Of a DNA stretch of 36,059 bases, positions 15,953-24,085 are shown one piece after another. Numbering within the stretch: the first letter of the stretch is position 1; every line of letters starts with the position of its first letter. The position numbers and the translations under genes were made by a program. The notes under the pieces were generated by a model. That model did not search any database. It saw nothing but the letters and a program-made list of their open reading frames with translations, and was not told the origin of the DNA. This DNA is from CAYWFP01 sp964457365 (GTDB taxonomy: Bacteria; Planctomycetota; SZUA-567), in assembly GCA_964457365.1 (NCBI GenBank), contig CAYWFP010000030.1, forward strand, positions 1 through 36,059, given 5' to 3'.

Positions 15953-16819
15953 TCACCATCCTCCCGGCAAGGTCACCGTCGTCTCGAGCGAATACTCCTG
16001 GAAACGGTACTCGGACGCGACGTTGTCGCCCATCCAGCGCGCCGGCGCCAGTTCGATTCCGATGCGCGCGGCGCGGTCGGCGCCGCTGTCGGAACCATCG
16101 GGATCGACGACATGGGTCGTATGCTCACCACTCGCGAAGGCCGAACCGTCGGGCTTGTAGACGCTCAGTCCGAACGTTTTCAAATCCGTCGCCAGCTGCT
16201 TCGTCGCCGGATTCGACCCGGGCATCGCGGTCGGGTCGTCCGGGTCGGCCGCTTCGATGCCGCGGTAGAGACACCATCGCGGCGAACTGTCCGGATCGCG
16301 GAAATACTCCTGGCCAGGATGGCCCCCAATCCCGTCGTTGAGGTGGTAATACACCCAGATCAGATCGGTCTTGTATTGGTCTCCTTCATAGGGCCAGGGA
16401 TCCGGATTGCCATCGAGATCTTCGTTCGTGTCCCCGTCGTAGTCCGGATCGAGCGAGGGGACGGTGGTCAGGAAGAACAGCGATTCCTGGCCGTCGCGGT
16501 TGTCGAACCGGAGCGGCGCACCCGGATGCGCGTTCTCCAAGTCGCGCCGCAGCATGTCCAGCGCCAACCGCCCGCGCGCGGCCAGATCGAGCTTGGCCAT
16601 GGTCACGCGGTTGATCCGCATGCAGCGCATGAACGCCTGCGCGGCCAGCAATAATACCAGCATCGCCAACGCCGTGGCTACCAGCAGTTCGATCAGGGTG
16701 AAGCCCCGCGTGCGCACGTCTTCTCCCACTGATGCCGAGCAATTCCCGGCGCCGCAGCGCGATTCTTGGTACTCGCAAGGGCTTCCCGTTGTTCTTCGCG
16801 ACCACGGCAGTGGCAGCAT
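15953..16819 (-). CDS. GspJ-like minor pseudopilin
   Basis: Type IV pilin-like protein. The prepilin peptidase site RTRG-FTLIELL is followed by a single hydrophobic helix and a helical region ending RGRLALDMLRRDLENA, typical of GspJ/PilW. The start is uncertain. The ATG at 16819 has AGGAGG four bases upstream and lies just after the preceding stop, but gives a leader of 39 residues. An internal GTG at 16717, with GGGAG five bases upstream, would give a normal leader of five residues (MRTRG). I report the longer form because of its ribosome-binding site and coupling distance; the short form fits the family better. Third in the H-I-J-K order of this operon. Confidence 0.85.
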   Translation of the reverse strand: MLPLPWSRRTTGSPCEYQESRCGAGNCSASVGEDVRTRGFTLIELLVATALAMLVLLLAAQAFMRCMRINRVTMAKLDLAARGRLALDMLRRDLENAHPGAPLRFDNRDGQESLFFLTTVPSLDPDYDGDTNEDLDGNPDPWPYEGDQYKTDLIWVYYHLNDGIGGHPGQEYFRDPDSSPRWCLYRGIEAADPDDPTAMPGSNPATKQLATDLKTFGLSVYKPDGSAFASGEHTTHVVDPDGSDSGADRAARIGIELAPARWMGDNVASEYRFQEYSLETTVTLPGGW

Positions 16820-16827
16820 GCCGCCTC

Positions 16828-17271
16828 CTACTTCTTCCAGAATCCGCGACCGACGAACCGGCCGTCATAGTTCCGCCGGTTCCAGGTGTCGCGGACGATC
16901 GCGTCGGTTATGCCGGCGCGCACGCTCGGATCTCTCGAGAAGACGTCTATCTTCACGTCGTAGAGCGCGTACGAGGCGGTCTCGGGCGTCGTCTTGTCGA
17001 TTGTGACCACCAGATAGTGCCGACTGCGCAGGATTGCCGACAACTCGTCGTTCTCCTCGGACTCCGGATCGCTCGCAACGCCGGTGGCGTACTTGGCGTT
17101 GAGTTCGTCGAAGTAGCCGCGGGCGACTTCGCCGGCGCTGTGCCGTTGCCGCGTCTCGGCGCTGAGCTCGACGGTGGCCGGATAGAGCGACAGCAGACCG
17201 ATGATGGCGATGGCGAAGACGAAGAGAGCGATCAGCACCTCGATCAAGGTAAAGCCGCGCGCGCGGGTCAT
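16828..17271 (-). CDS. GspI/PilV-like minor pseudopilin
   Basis: A 147-residue pseudopilin with leader MTRARG, then FTLIEVLIALFVFAIAIIG, including the conserved Glu at +5. The downstream part is hydrophilic. The start is set by an ATGA overlap with the stop of the GspH-like gene (ATG 17271-17269, TGA 17270-17268), which implies coupled translation. In type II systems GspI, GspJ and GspK form the tip complex, and this gene precedes the other two in that order. Confidence 0.88.
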   Translation of the reverse strand: MTRARGFTLIEVLIALFVFAIAIIGLLSLYPATVELSAETRQRHSAGEVARGYFDELNAKYATGVASDPESEENDELSAILRSRHYLVVTIDKTTPETASYALYDVKIDVFSRDPSVRAGITDAIVRDTWNRRNYDGRFVGRGFWKK

Positions 17272-17918
17272 TCGAAGCGGACCTCCGTCTCGGCGTTGTA
17301 GGGGTTGATCGTCACTACCGCCGCCAGCGTCGGATCGCTCGCCAGACAGACGGCGACGAATTGATTGCCGCCGGGAAGCTCGCTGTACCCGCCCGGCATT
17401 TCGAAATCGACCAGACCGTCGATGCCCTCGGGCGCGAAGACAAGCATGAAGTCGCCGTCCTTCGCCACGGCCGTTCCGCTCCACTCGCCGCTGTTGTATT
17501 TCTTGCCGCCGGCGTCCTCGTACGTGAGCGCCTTGAAGAGTATTCCCTCACCGAGCGGCCTCGCGTCGGCCGCTTCGATATCCTCGGTCGCGGGCGCGTC
17601 GTTGCCCAGCGCGTAGGGCACGACCTTGAACCAATGATCGCCCGGATCGTCGCTGTAAGCGAACGCAATTGGATCGGTATTGTTGAAGCACAGCGCGATA
17701 CGCTCGCCCGAGCCGAGCGCGCGCGACCGGGCCGCCAGACACGCGCTCTGCAACTTCAACGCGGCTTGCTCGACGCGGTGCCGCGGCATGATGGTGTGAT
17801 AAGCCGTGGCCAGAATCCCGCCGAGGATCGTGACGATCAACAGCACCACGATCATTTCGACCAGCGTAAAACCGTTACTCGCACAGGATACGCGGCAATA
17901 TGCTCGGCGACGCGACAT
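17268..17918 (-). CDS. GspH-like pseudopilin, first gene of the pseudopilin operon
   Basis: A 216-residue protein with a 16-residue leader ending SNG, then FTLVEMIVVLLIVTILGGILA. A helical segment (AALKLQSACLAARSRAL) and a beta-rich C-terminus follow the GspH/FimT pattern. The ATG at 17918 has GAGG at six bases. The N-terminal codons contain one copy of a 13-base sequence (17891-17903) that recurs as a palindrome in the promoter region. Genes for the ATPase, inner-membrane platform and secretin are not in this window, so the machine's core must lie elsewhere. Confidence 0.88.
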   Translation of the reverse strand: MSRRRAYCRVSCASNGFTLVEMIVVLLIVTILGGILATAYHTIMPRHRVEQAALKLQSACLAARSRALGSGERIALCFNNTDPIAFAYSDDPGDHWFKVVPYALGNDAPATEDIEAADARPLGEGILFKALTYEDAGGKKYNSGEWSGTAVAKDGDFMLVFAPEGIDGLVDFEMPGGYSELPGGNQFVAVCLASDPTLAAVVTINPYNAETEVRFE

Positions 17919-17984
17919 GACGTGCCTCGATGGAAAAAGAAACGCTCTACCAGAATATTATCACAAACGCGGCAATATGCCGCG
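17891..17984. repeat. Direct 13-bp repeat flanking the pseudopilin promoter
   Basis: The 13-mer CGCGGCAATATGC occurs at 17891-17903, inside the first codons of the GspH-like gene, and again at 17968-17980 as part of the palindrome. The two copies start 77 bases apart, about seven helical turns. Confidence 0.5.
17957..17984 (-). promoter_or_regulatory. Extended -10 promoter of the pseudopilin operon with an adjoining palindrome
   Basis: The minus strand reads TG-T-GATAAT (-10 hexamer 17957-17962, extended TG at 17965-17964). Directly upstream lies CGCGGCA-N3-TGCCGCG (17968-17984), centred where the -35 spacer would be. This is the usual place for a repressor or activator site. The palindrome has no T-run long enough to be a good terminator. 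Confidence 0.45.
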
Positions 17985-18134
17985 AAAAACGCCGCGCCAC
18001 GTCGACGCCGCCCGCATATGGAACGAATCGAGGCGCATGCTGTGACGAATCCTTGCATGCCCAAAAAAGCGGTTGCAAAGCCCACATCCATCGTGCAGAC
18101 TTAGAGATAGGCACGGAGCGGGAAGGAGGTTGCC

Positions 18135-19454
18135 ATGGGCAGCAACAAGCAGGCGAAACGGTCGTCCGGCGACAAGACGATGATGATGTATTGCCCGCAG
18201 TGCGGTGCCGGCCTCGGCGGCAAGCCCGAGGATTTTATCCAGGAACGGCGCTGCCCCGCCTGCGACGTCTCCAATATCTTCGTACGCCGTAGCAAATCCG
18301 AATCCCCTGCCGAGAAATCCACACCGGAAGCTTCCTCGACGCCTGCGGCGCCGAGTCGCGCGTTCCACTACAAGATCGCCCTCGTCGGCGCGGGCCTGTT
18401 GTTCCTGGGCGTGGCCGGTTACGCGGTGATCAGCCACGGCCAGCTGCGCGGGCAGGTACGCCAGCTTCAAGCCCAAGCCAGGCAGCGCGAGCAGGCCCGG
18501 CGCGAGGAGGAAGCGTACCGTACGAAACTGCAGGCCGATTACAGCCGCCGGCTAGTCGAGGTACTGAAGCTGAACGAGCCGCGCGCGCGCCACGAAGCGG
18601 TGGCCGCGATTCTCGCGACAATGCAGGGCGCAGGCCACGACGTACCGATCCGCACCGACGTCTACGAAGCGCTGCTGGAGACGCGCGCGGCGCTGCAGGA
18701 CCGGCAGTTCGAGACCAAGGCCGCGGCGCTGGTCCGCGAGGAGAAGGCCCGCATGTCCGTCCAGTCGCAGGCGCTGGAGGTCCGCATCCGCTCTTTGGAG
18801 GACAAGGCCCGGCGGCTGGAAAACGAAGCCGACGCGCTGCGGAGCAGGCTCCGGCGCAAAGAGGAGTACGCCCAGGCGCTGACCGAGCGCATGCAGCTAC
18901 GCGAAGGCGAAGCCGAGGCCGTGCTGGCGAAGGCCGAGGAAACGCGCGAGAAAGCGGAGAAATTGCGGCAGCAGGCGTTGCGGCGCGAGACCCGGATGCA
19001 GGAGCGCGAGGCGCGGCTGTGGCGGCTCGAGCAGGAGATCGAGGAGCGCAAGGAGGAGGCCCGGCGCATGACCCGCGAAGCGGCGCAACTGCTGATGGGC
19101 AACCGCGACGCGCTGGTGGAGCAACCGACGGCGCGCCCACGGGCCGGCGTCCATTCCTCGAGCTACAGCGTCATCTACAAGGACGTCCACCCCTACCGCT
19201 ACTACAGCCACCGCTACGGCTTCGGCAGTTCCGCCAGTCCGTTTCTGATCCACGACCCGGACACCGGCCGGCCGTTGTACTACTACGCTCCCGGCCTCGG
19301 GCTGCCCGCTGGACATCCGGCGGTGACGCTCCGGCCGGGACAGTCGGTCACGCTGCCCCCCGGGCATCCGCAGGTAACGACCTATCCCGGCGCATATCCG
19401 CCCGGCTACCACCCCGGCGGTAGCGGGCTGTACTTCAGCTTCAGCATCGACTGA
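18135..19454 (+). CDS. Zinc-ribbon, single-membrane-segment, coiled-coil protein of unknown function
   Basis: A 439-residue protein. An N-terminal zinc ribbon (C20/C23 and C40/C43) is followed by a Ser/Pro/Ala linker, one membrane segment (about 80-99), a very long charged coiled coil (about 103-335, rich in Arg, Glu, Ala and Gln), and a C-terminal tail rich in Pro, Gly, Tyr and His (about 345-439; PPGHP and PGYHPGG). The topology is likely ribbon inside and coil and tail outside, though the reverse cannot be excluded. AAGGAGG precedes the ATG by five bases. It is divergent from the pseudopilin operon and shares a 216-base intergenic region with it. I know no characterised homologue with this exact order of parts. 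Confidence 0.88.
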   Translation: MGSNKQAKRSSGDKTMMMYCPQCGAGLGGKPEDFIQERRCPACDVSNIFVRRSKSESPAEKSTPEASSTPAAPSRAFHYKIALVGAGLLFLGVAGYAVISHGQLRGQVRQLQAQARQREQARREEEAYRTKLQADYSRRLVEVLKLNEPRARHEAVAAILATMQGAGHDVPIRTDVYEALLETRAALQDRQFETKAAALVREEKARMSVQSQALEVRIRSLEDKARRLENEADALRSRLRRKEEYAQALTERMQLREGEAEAVLAKAEETREKAEKLRQQALRRETRMQEREARLWRLEQEIEERKEEARRMTREAAQLLMGNRDALVEQPTARPRAGVHSSSYSVIYKDVHPYRYYSHRYGFGSSASPFLIHDPDTGRPLYYYAPGLGLPAGHPAVTLRPGQSVTLPPGHPQVTTYPGAYPPGYHPGGSGLYFSFSID

Positions 19455-19525
19455 ACCGTCATGTACGTCCTCGCGCTTTCCTTTCGGCGAAGACGAAGGC
19501 AGATTCTTCCGCTCGACACTGAGCC

Positions 19526-19554
19526 TTGTCATCCCCGGCCTAGCGGAGTAGAAT
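19526..19554 (+). promoter_or_regulatory. Promoter of tRNA-Arg
   Basis: -35 TTGTCA (19526-19531), 17-base spacer, -10 TAGAAT (19549-19554), each five of six. The predicted start is about 15 bases before the mature tRNA. Confidence 0.65.
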
Positions 19555-19575
19555 ACCGGTGTCTTTCAAACGCGC

Positions 19576-19652
19576 GCGCCAGTAGCTCAGGTGGATAGAG
19601 CTACGGATTTCTAATCCGTCGGTCGGGGGTTCGAGTCCTCCCTGGCGCGCCA
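19576..19652 (+). tRNA. tRNA-Arg, anticodon TCT
   Basis: 77 bases. The acceptor stem GCGCCAG pairs with CTGGCGC, the discriminator is G, and CCA is encoded. The D-arm is GCTC/GAGC. The anticodon stem ACGGA/TCCGT carries loop TTTCTAA, giving anticodon TCT, which reads AGA and AGG. The T-arm GGGGG/CCTCC has loop TTCGAGT with one G-T pair. The flanking 5' sequence extends the stem with GC alternation, so the precursor end is ambiguous by a base or two only. It lies four bases from the end of the convergent nrnA gene. Confidence 0.97.
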
Positions 19653-19656
19653 GTCT

Positions 19657-20646
19657 TCAACCCCCGGCGACCTCGGCGAACCATTCCTCGTGCACCACTT
19701 GCAGCACCCGCGCCTTGGCCTCCTCGACGGTGCCGGGAATCTTGCAGCCGGCCGCGCGCGGGTGACCGCCGCCGCCGAAGCGCGCACAGAGTTCGCTCGC
19801 GTCGAACGGCGGATCCGTGCGGACGCTGACCTTGGTCACGCCGTGACCGGGCACCTCGTAGAAGAGCACCGCTACCCTCACCCCCTCGAGATTGCGGGGC
19901 ACGTTGATGATGTCTTCGGTATGTTCCACGCCGCAATCGCAGGCGGCGAAATCGTCTTCGCTCAGCGAGGCGCAGGCGACGCGCCCCGACTCGTACAGCT
20001 CCAGTGTCGAGAGCGCACGCTCGGAGAGGCGGTACTCCCTGAGCGGCACCGACTGGAAGACCCGCCGCGTCAGGATGGACGGCTCCACGCCCTGGGCGAC
20101 GAGGTTGGCTGCGATGTGCAGCACCTCCGGCGTGGTGTTGTCGTAGCTGAAACGCCCCGTGTCGGTGACGATGGCCACCCAGACCGGGTCGAGCGCCTCG
20201 CGCGGCACCGTCATCCCGCCGGCGGCCGCCAGCCGCCAGACCATCTCGCCGCTGCTGCTCATCGACGGTTCGACCCAGTTGTAATCGCCGAAATAGGTGT
20301 TCGAACCGTGGTGGTCGATGTTCAGGAGCGGAACAACCCCGGCCATCGACTGAACGGTCGGCTCGAGACGCGGAATATCGCCGACGTCCACCGAGACAAC
20401 AGCCTCGGCGTCCTGCAACCAGTCGCCCTCGGCCGGCTCGATCTCGCCCGGGACGGCGAGGAAACGATACCGTGGCGCCAGATCGCTGAATCCCACCATC
20501 CGCGCGCGCTTGCCCGAGGCTTCCAGGATCCGGCGGAAAGCCAGGCTGGAGCCGATGGCGTCGCCGTCTGGCTTCTGGTGCGAGACGACGATTACGTGCT
20601 TGAGCGGCGCAAGCGCCGTGAGTAGATCGGCCAGTTCCTGCTGCAC
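19657..20646 (-). CDS. nrnA: DHH/DHHA1 nanoRNase / pAp phosphatase, NrnA type
   Basis: A 329-residue phosphoesterase that degrades short oligoribonucleotides and can dephosphorylate 3'-phosphoadenosine 5'-phosphate. Visible motifs are SHQKPDGDAIGSS, VSVDVGD, the signature NIDHHGSN, TDTGRFSYDNT, and the substrate-binding GGGGHPRAAG of DHHA1 near the C-terminus. The start is chosen as the GTG at 20646, with GGAGG eight bases upstream. A strong promoter at 20694-20722 would start transcription near 20687, which leaves the in-frame TTG at 20688 outside the mRNA. The gene ends four bases from the tRNA on the other strand. There is no sign of an orn gene in the window. Confidence 0.92.
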   Translation of the reverse strand: MQQELADLLTALAPLKHVIVVSHQKPDGDAIGSSLAFRRILEASGKRARMVGFSDLAPRYRFLAVPGEIEPAEGDWLQDAEAVVSVDVGDIPRLEPTVQSMAGVVPLLNIDHHGSNTYFGDYNWVEPSMSSSGEMVWRLAAAGGMTVPREALDPVWVAIVTDTGRFSYDNTTPEVLHIAANLVAQGVEPSILTRRVFQSVPLREYRLSERALSTLELYESGRVACASLSEDDFAACDCGVEHTEDIINVPRNLEGVRVAVLFYEVPGHGVTKVSVRTDPPFDASELCARFGGGGHPRAAGCKIPGTVEEAKARVLQVVHEEWFAEVAGG

Positions 20647-20693
20647 CCCCACCCCCTCCAGACCGGTCGGCAAGGTCAACCGTCGCAATCCGC

Positions 20694-20722
20694 ATAATAG
20701 ACCGCGAGCAGGATGACGTCAA
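20694..20722 (-). promoter_or_regulatory. Promoter of nrnA
   Basis: Minus strand: -35 TTGACG (20717-20722), 17-base spacer, -10 TATTAT (20694-20699), five of six in each. Its position decides the translation start of nrnA. Confidence 0.7.
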
Positions 20723-20858
20723 GCATGGCCGTAGCGTCTCCGGTCTGCCATGGGTGAAACCGGCGACAAGTTCTCGCCGTGCGCCAACAACAGCCGGGCG
20801 CTAACCTTATACGCATATTAGCGCGTCATTAAGTTTGAATTGGTTCTTTTTGGAGCGG

Positions 20859-20887
20859 TTGACGGCAAACCGTTTCGGATTTAGAAA
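20859..20887 (+). promoter_or_regulatory. Putative promoter of the chemotaxis receptor gene
   Basis: -35 TTGACG (20859-20864), 17-base spacer, -10 TAGAAA (20882-20887). The -10 lies within a perfect 6+6 palindrome (20877-20890). The leader would be about 100 bases. No convincing flagellar-sigma promoter was seen. Confidence 0.45.
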
Positions 20888-20993
20888 TCCCCTTTGCCGG
20901 TCCGGTACTCCGGTAACTGATTCCGGTATATTTCACCGCTTGCGTCGCTGAGACGACTATTCTCTTGCGCACTTCTGGCGAAAGGGTGACGAG

Positions 20994-23303
20994 ATGAAAC
21001 TGCAACCCAAATTGCTGATCTGGTTTCTGGTCGTCGGCATCGTGCCGGTCCTGATCGCGGGACTCATCTCCCTGCGACTCTCGACCGACAACCTCGAGAC
21101 GCAGGCATTCGACCACCTTTCGGCAGTGAGTACGATCAAGCGCAATCAGATCAACACCTACTTCGACATGGTCAAGCGCGACCTGGTGGTGCTGGCGCAG
21201 TCGCAGGGCATCTGGGATTTATACGAAAAGCTCTACTACTACCACGACCGCAACGAGTTCAAGCCCGAAGACGTGATCGATCCCAACGAGTACCAGTTCA
21301 AGGAGATCGACGAGGAGTACGGCGCCTACCCGCGGACGTGGATGGAGAAGTACGGCTACGAGGACATGTTCATCATCCATCCCAAGACCGGCCACGTAAT
21401 GTTCTCGCACAAGAAGAATCCCGATATCGGGCAGAGCCTGCTCGTAGGGCAATACAAAGACAGCAACCTCGCCGAACTCTGGCGCAAGGTCTGCCGCAAC
21501 AAGCACGTGCAATTCGCCGATTTCCGCCTCTACGCGCCAAACGGCAACAAGCCGGCCTCGTTCCTCGGCACGCGCATCTACGACGAGAAGAACCAGTTCC
21601 GCGCGGTGTTGGCGCTGCAACTTCCGATCGACATCATCAACAGCATCATGACCGAGAAGACCGGCATGGGCGAAACCGGCGAGACCTATCTTATCGGCCC
21701 CGAGCATCTGATGCGTTCGGCTTCGCGCCACGACCAGAAGCATCACTCCGTCGCCGGATCCTTCACCGCCGGAGAGAAAGGACAAGTCGACACGCCGCCG
21801 GTGGAGATGGCCCTGAGCGGAAAGTCCGACAGCGGTCTCTTCGAGAACTACCGCGACCGGAAGGTGCTCTGCAATTACGCACCGGTCGACGTCTTCGGGG
21901 TCAAGTGGGCCATGCTCGCGGAGATCGAGAAGCAGGAAGCGTTCGCCTCGGCGACGGCCATGATGTGGATCATCGTCGGCGTGGTGGTGGTCTCCATCCT
22001 GGTGGTGGCCACGATCGCGCTGCTGATCGCCCGCGCCATCACCAAGCCGGTTCGACACTGCATGGAATTGGCCGACTCGATCCGCCGGGGCGATCTATCG
22101 CGGCGCCTGGAGATCATCAGCAACGACGAGATCGGGCAATTGACGCACTCGCTGAACACGATGGCCGACGGACTGCAGGAGAAGGCCGAACTCGCCGAAC
22201 TCATCGCCGGGGGCGACCTGACCTCGGAGGTGCAACTGGCTTCCGACCAGGATCAACTCGGCAAGGCGCTGCAACGCATGCTGCAGAACCTGCGCGATAT
22301 CATCCGCGACGTCAGCGAGGGCGGCGTGCAGGTTTCCGCCGGCTCCAAGCAGGTCAAGGACGCCAGCAACACCCTCTCGCAGGGCGCGATGCGCCAGGCC
22401 GAGTCGCTGGCCGAGATCACTACCACCATGAGCAAGATCAGCGAACAGACCCAGACCAACGCCAAACACGCGACCGAGGCCAACCAGCTCGCCGGCAGCG
22501 TCCGCGACGCCGCGGACAAGGGCAACGAGCACATGAACGCCATGGTCAACGCCATGTCCGAGATCAGCAATGCCAGCCAGGAGATCAACAAGATCATCAA
22601 GGTCATCGACGACATCGCCTTCCAGACCAACCTGCTGGCGCTGAACGCCGCGGTCGAGGCCGCGCGCGCGGGGCGTCACGGCAAGGGCTTCGCGGTGGTG
22701 GCCGAGGAGGTGCGCAATCTCGCCGCCCGCAGCGCCAAGGCTGCGCGCGAAACGGCGGAGCTGATCGAGGGTTCGGTGAAGAAGGTCGACAACGGCTCGG
22801 AGATAGCCAACCAGACCGCCGAGGCGCTCAAGGAGATCGTCGACGGGGTGACCAAGGTTACCGACCTCGTCGGCGGCATCGCCCAGGCCTCGAACCAGCA
22901 GGCAACCGAGGTCGAGTCGATCAACCAGGGCATCGGACAGATCGACAACGTCACGCAGCAGAATACCGCCAGCGCTGAAGAGACCGCCTCGGCCGCGGTG
23001 GAGCTCTCCTCCCAATCGGCGAAGCTGCAGCAGATCCTGCGGCGCTTCAAACTGCAGGGGCTTGATCCCGCAAGCGGGGTATACAAGCTCGGGACGAATG
23101 CGCAAGCTCTTCAGAAAGCCCTTCCGCCCCCCGAGCCGGCGCACGGTCCGCAGCCGGGACATGACCGTCAATCCGCAGGCGTGGCGCAAGCGCCGCAATC
23201 GACCGTCGCGAATACACCGTCGTCGGACTGGGGCAGCCAGCACCAGATAGCCAACCCCAACGAGGTGATCGCCCTCGACGACTCGGAGTTCGGCAAGTAC
23301 TGA
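20994..23303 (+). CDS. Methyl-accepting chemotaxis protein
   Basis: A 769-residue membrane receptor. It has TM1 (about 7-28), a large periplasmic sensor of Cache type (30-320, with an EDMFIIHPKTGHVMFS strand pair), TM2 (about 323-348), HAMP (about 349-400), then the cytoplasmic signalling coiled coil. The tip that binds CheA and CheW is recognisable (IDDIAFQTNLLALNAAVEAA, 538-557). After the coil comes a flexible Pro/Gln-rich linker ending in EVIALDDSEFGKY, a tail form seen on receptors of several phyla. The start ATG at 20994 opens TM1 directly. No che or flagellar genes are in this window. The last 257 bases overlap an open frame on the other strand. Confidence 0.96.
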   Translation: MKLQPKLLIWFLVVGIVPVLIAGLISLRLSTDNLETQAFDHLSAVSTIKRNQINTYFDMVKRDLVVLAQSQGIWDLYEKLYYYHDRNEFKPEDVIDPNEYQFKEIDEEYGAYPRTWMEKYGYEDMFIIHPKTGHVMFSHKKNPDIGQSLLVGQYKDSNLAELWRKVCRNKHVQFADFRLYAPNGNKPASFLGTRIYDEKNQFRAVLALQLPIDIINSIMTEKTGMGETGETYLIGPEHLMRSASRHDQKHHSVAGSFTAGEKGQVDTPPVEMALSGKSDSGLFENYRDRKVLCNYAPVDVFGVKWAMLAEIEKQEAFASATAMMWIIVGVVVVSILVVATIALLIARAITKPVRHCMELADSIRRGDLSRRLEIISNDEIGQLTHSLNTMADGLQEKAELAELIAGGDLTSEVQLASDQDQLGKALQRMLQNLRDIIRDVSEGGVQVSAGSKQVKDASNTLSQGAMRQAESLAEITTTMSKISEQTQTNAKHATEANQLAGSVRDAADKGNEHMNAMVNAMSEISNASQEINKIIKVIDDIAFQTNLLALNAAVEAARAGRHGKGFAVVAEEVRNLAARSAKAARETAELIEGSVKKVDNGSEIANQTAEALKEIVDGVTKVTDLVGGIAQASNQQATEVESINQGIGQIDNVTQQNTASAEETASAAVELSSQSAKLQQILRRFKLQGLDPASGVYKLGTNAQALQKALPPPEPAHGPQPGHDRQSAGVAQAPQSTVANTPSSDWGSQHQIANPNEVIALDDSEFGKY

Positions 23304-23628
23304 GGCGGTTGTTCGAACGACGCAGCATGGTCTCGAACGAGCCGAAGAAGTCGACGTAGATATCGGCCGCAAGGTTGAGCATATACAACGCCAGCGCGCA
23401 GACGCCCAGCGTCAGCAGGAACAGCGCCGGCGTCTTGAGCGCCACCAGCAGCGGCAGCGTCCACGTCTTCGCCTCGGTCATGGTCGCCCCTTGCTCCAGT
23501 AGGATCGTGCCGTAGCCTTTCTCCTGCCCGAGCGCGCGCACGGGATAGGGATCCGGCATGCGCGAAGCGGCGGTAAGCGCTTGAAGATCGACCCTATACA
23601 GTCGCGGGCGACCGAGAAAGCGCCGCAT
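23047..23628 (-). CDS. Putative small membrane protein overlapping the receptor 3' end
   Basis: Up to 194 residues, no family recognised. The ATG at 23628 lies 13 bases after the arsC stop and has GGAGG five bases upstream; a second candidate ATG at 23481 (MTEAKTW) also has a purine-rich site. Residues about 85-115 include a clear hydrophobic segment (LFLLTLGVCALALYMLNLAA). The last third (about 109-194) is antisense to the chemotaxis receptor and is Arg/Ser/Pro-rich, which looks like shadow coding. The real gene may have lost its own 3' end, or a stop may have been lost, so the reading runs into the neighbour. Probably co-transcribed with arsC. Confidence 0.4.
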   Translation of the reverse strand: MRRFLGRPRLYRVDLQALTAASRMPDPYPVRALGQEKGYGTILLEQGATMTEAKTWTLPLLVALKTPALFLLTLGVCALALYMLNLAADIYVDFFGSFETMLRRSNNRLSTCRTPSRRGRSPRWGWLSGAGCPSPTTVYSRRSIAALAPRLRIDGHVPAADRAPARGAEGLSEELAHSSRACIPRLRDQAPAV

Positions 23629-23641
23629 CACCCCCTCCGCC

Positions 23642-24085
23642 TCATCCGCCGCAGGTTTTGATGAAATCGAGAACATGTTTCTTGATCTGGTCGCGCACCT
23701 CGCGGAAATTCTGCAGCTTCTCTTCATGCGTGCCCTGGAAAAGCTTCGGATCCGGCAGCGGCCAGACCAGACGCTCGTGAATGGTCGGGTATACGTGCGG
23801 GCAGGCGCGTTCGGTGGCCTCGCAGACGATGACGACGTGATCCCAGTCGTCGACGCCGAGGTACTGCGAGATATCCGTCGGCTTTTCGCCGCTGACGTCG
23901 ATGCCCTCCTCGTCCATCACCTTCGCGGTCATCGCGTCCACCGGCAATGGATACAACCCGGCGCTGTGCGCGTCGTATCTGTCACCGGCCAGATGCCGCA
24001 GAAAGCCCTTGGCCATCTGGCTGCGGCACGAATTGTGCGCACAGAGAAAGAGCGCCTTCTCCCGGTCCTTCTCGTCGGTCGTCAT
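23642..24085 (-). CDS. arsC: Arsenate reductase of the thioredoxin-coupled, low-molecular-weight phosphatase type
   Basis: A 147-residue enzyme. The P-loop CAHNSCRS gives Cys15 and Arg21 (CX5R), and the redox pair Cys88 and Cys95 lies in VIVCEATERACP. Spacing 15-88-95 matches the three-cysteine relay of Staphylococcus/Bacillus ArsC (10-82-89), so arsenate reduction coupled to thioredoxin is more likely than tyrosine phosphatase activity. The general acid Asp lies in LPDPKLFQG (about 110-118). The ATG at 24085 follows AAGGACAGGG. No arsR, arsB or acr3 is adjacent. Confidence 0.9.
   Translation of the reverse strand: MTTDEKDREKALFLCAHNSCRSQMAKGFLRHLAGDRYDAHSAGLYPLPVDAMTAKVMDEEGIDVSGEKPTDISQYLGVDDWDHVVIVCEATERACPHVYPTIHERLVWPLPDPKLFQGTHEEKLQNFREVRDQIKKHVLDFIKTCGG

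Larger units (their letters stand above)
20647..20993. other. 347-bp divergent intergenic region between nrnA and the chemotaxis receptor
   Basis: No gene. It holds the nrnA promoter and a probable receptor promoter (20859-20887). Around the receptor -10 lies a palindrome, GGATTT-AG-AAATCC (20877-20890), and just downstream four CCGGT copies begin at 20897, 20902, 20910 and 20923. The stretch 20800-20860 is AT-rich compared with its surroundings. Confidence 0.55.

Noticed and set aside
17968..17984. Palindrome before the pseudopilin operon as a transcription terminator
   Set aside because: The following T content on the minus strand is poor and no gene ends upstream on that strand; an operator fits better.
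19576..19657. tRNA-Arg as an integration site for a mobile element
   Set aside because: No integrase, no partial tRNA copy and no foreign-looking genes flank it. nrnA ends four bases away.
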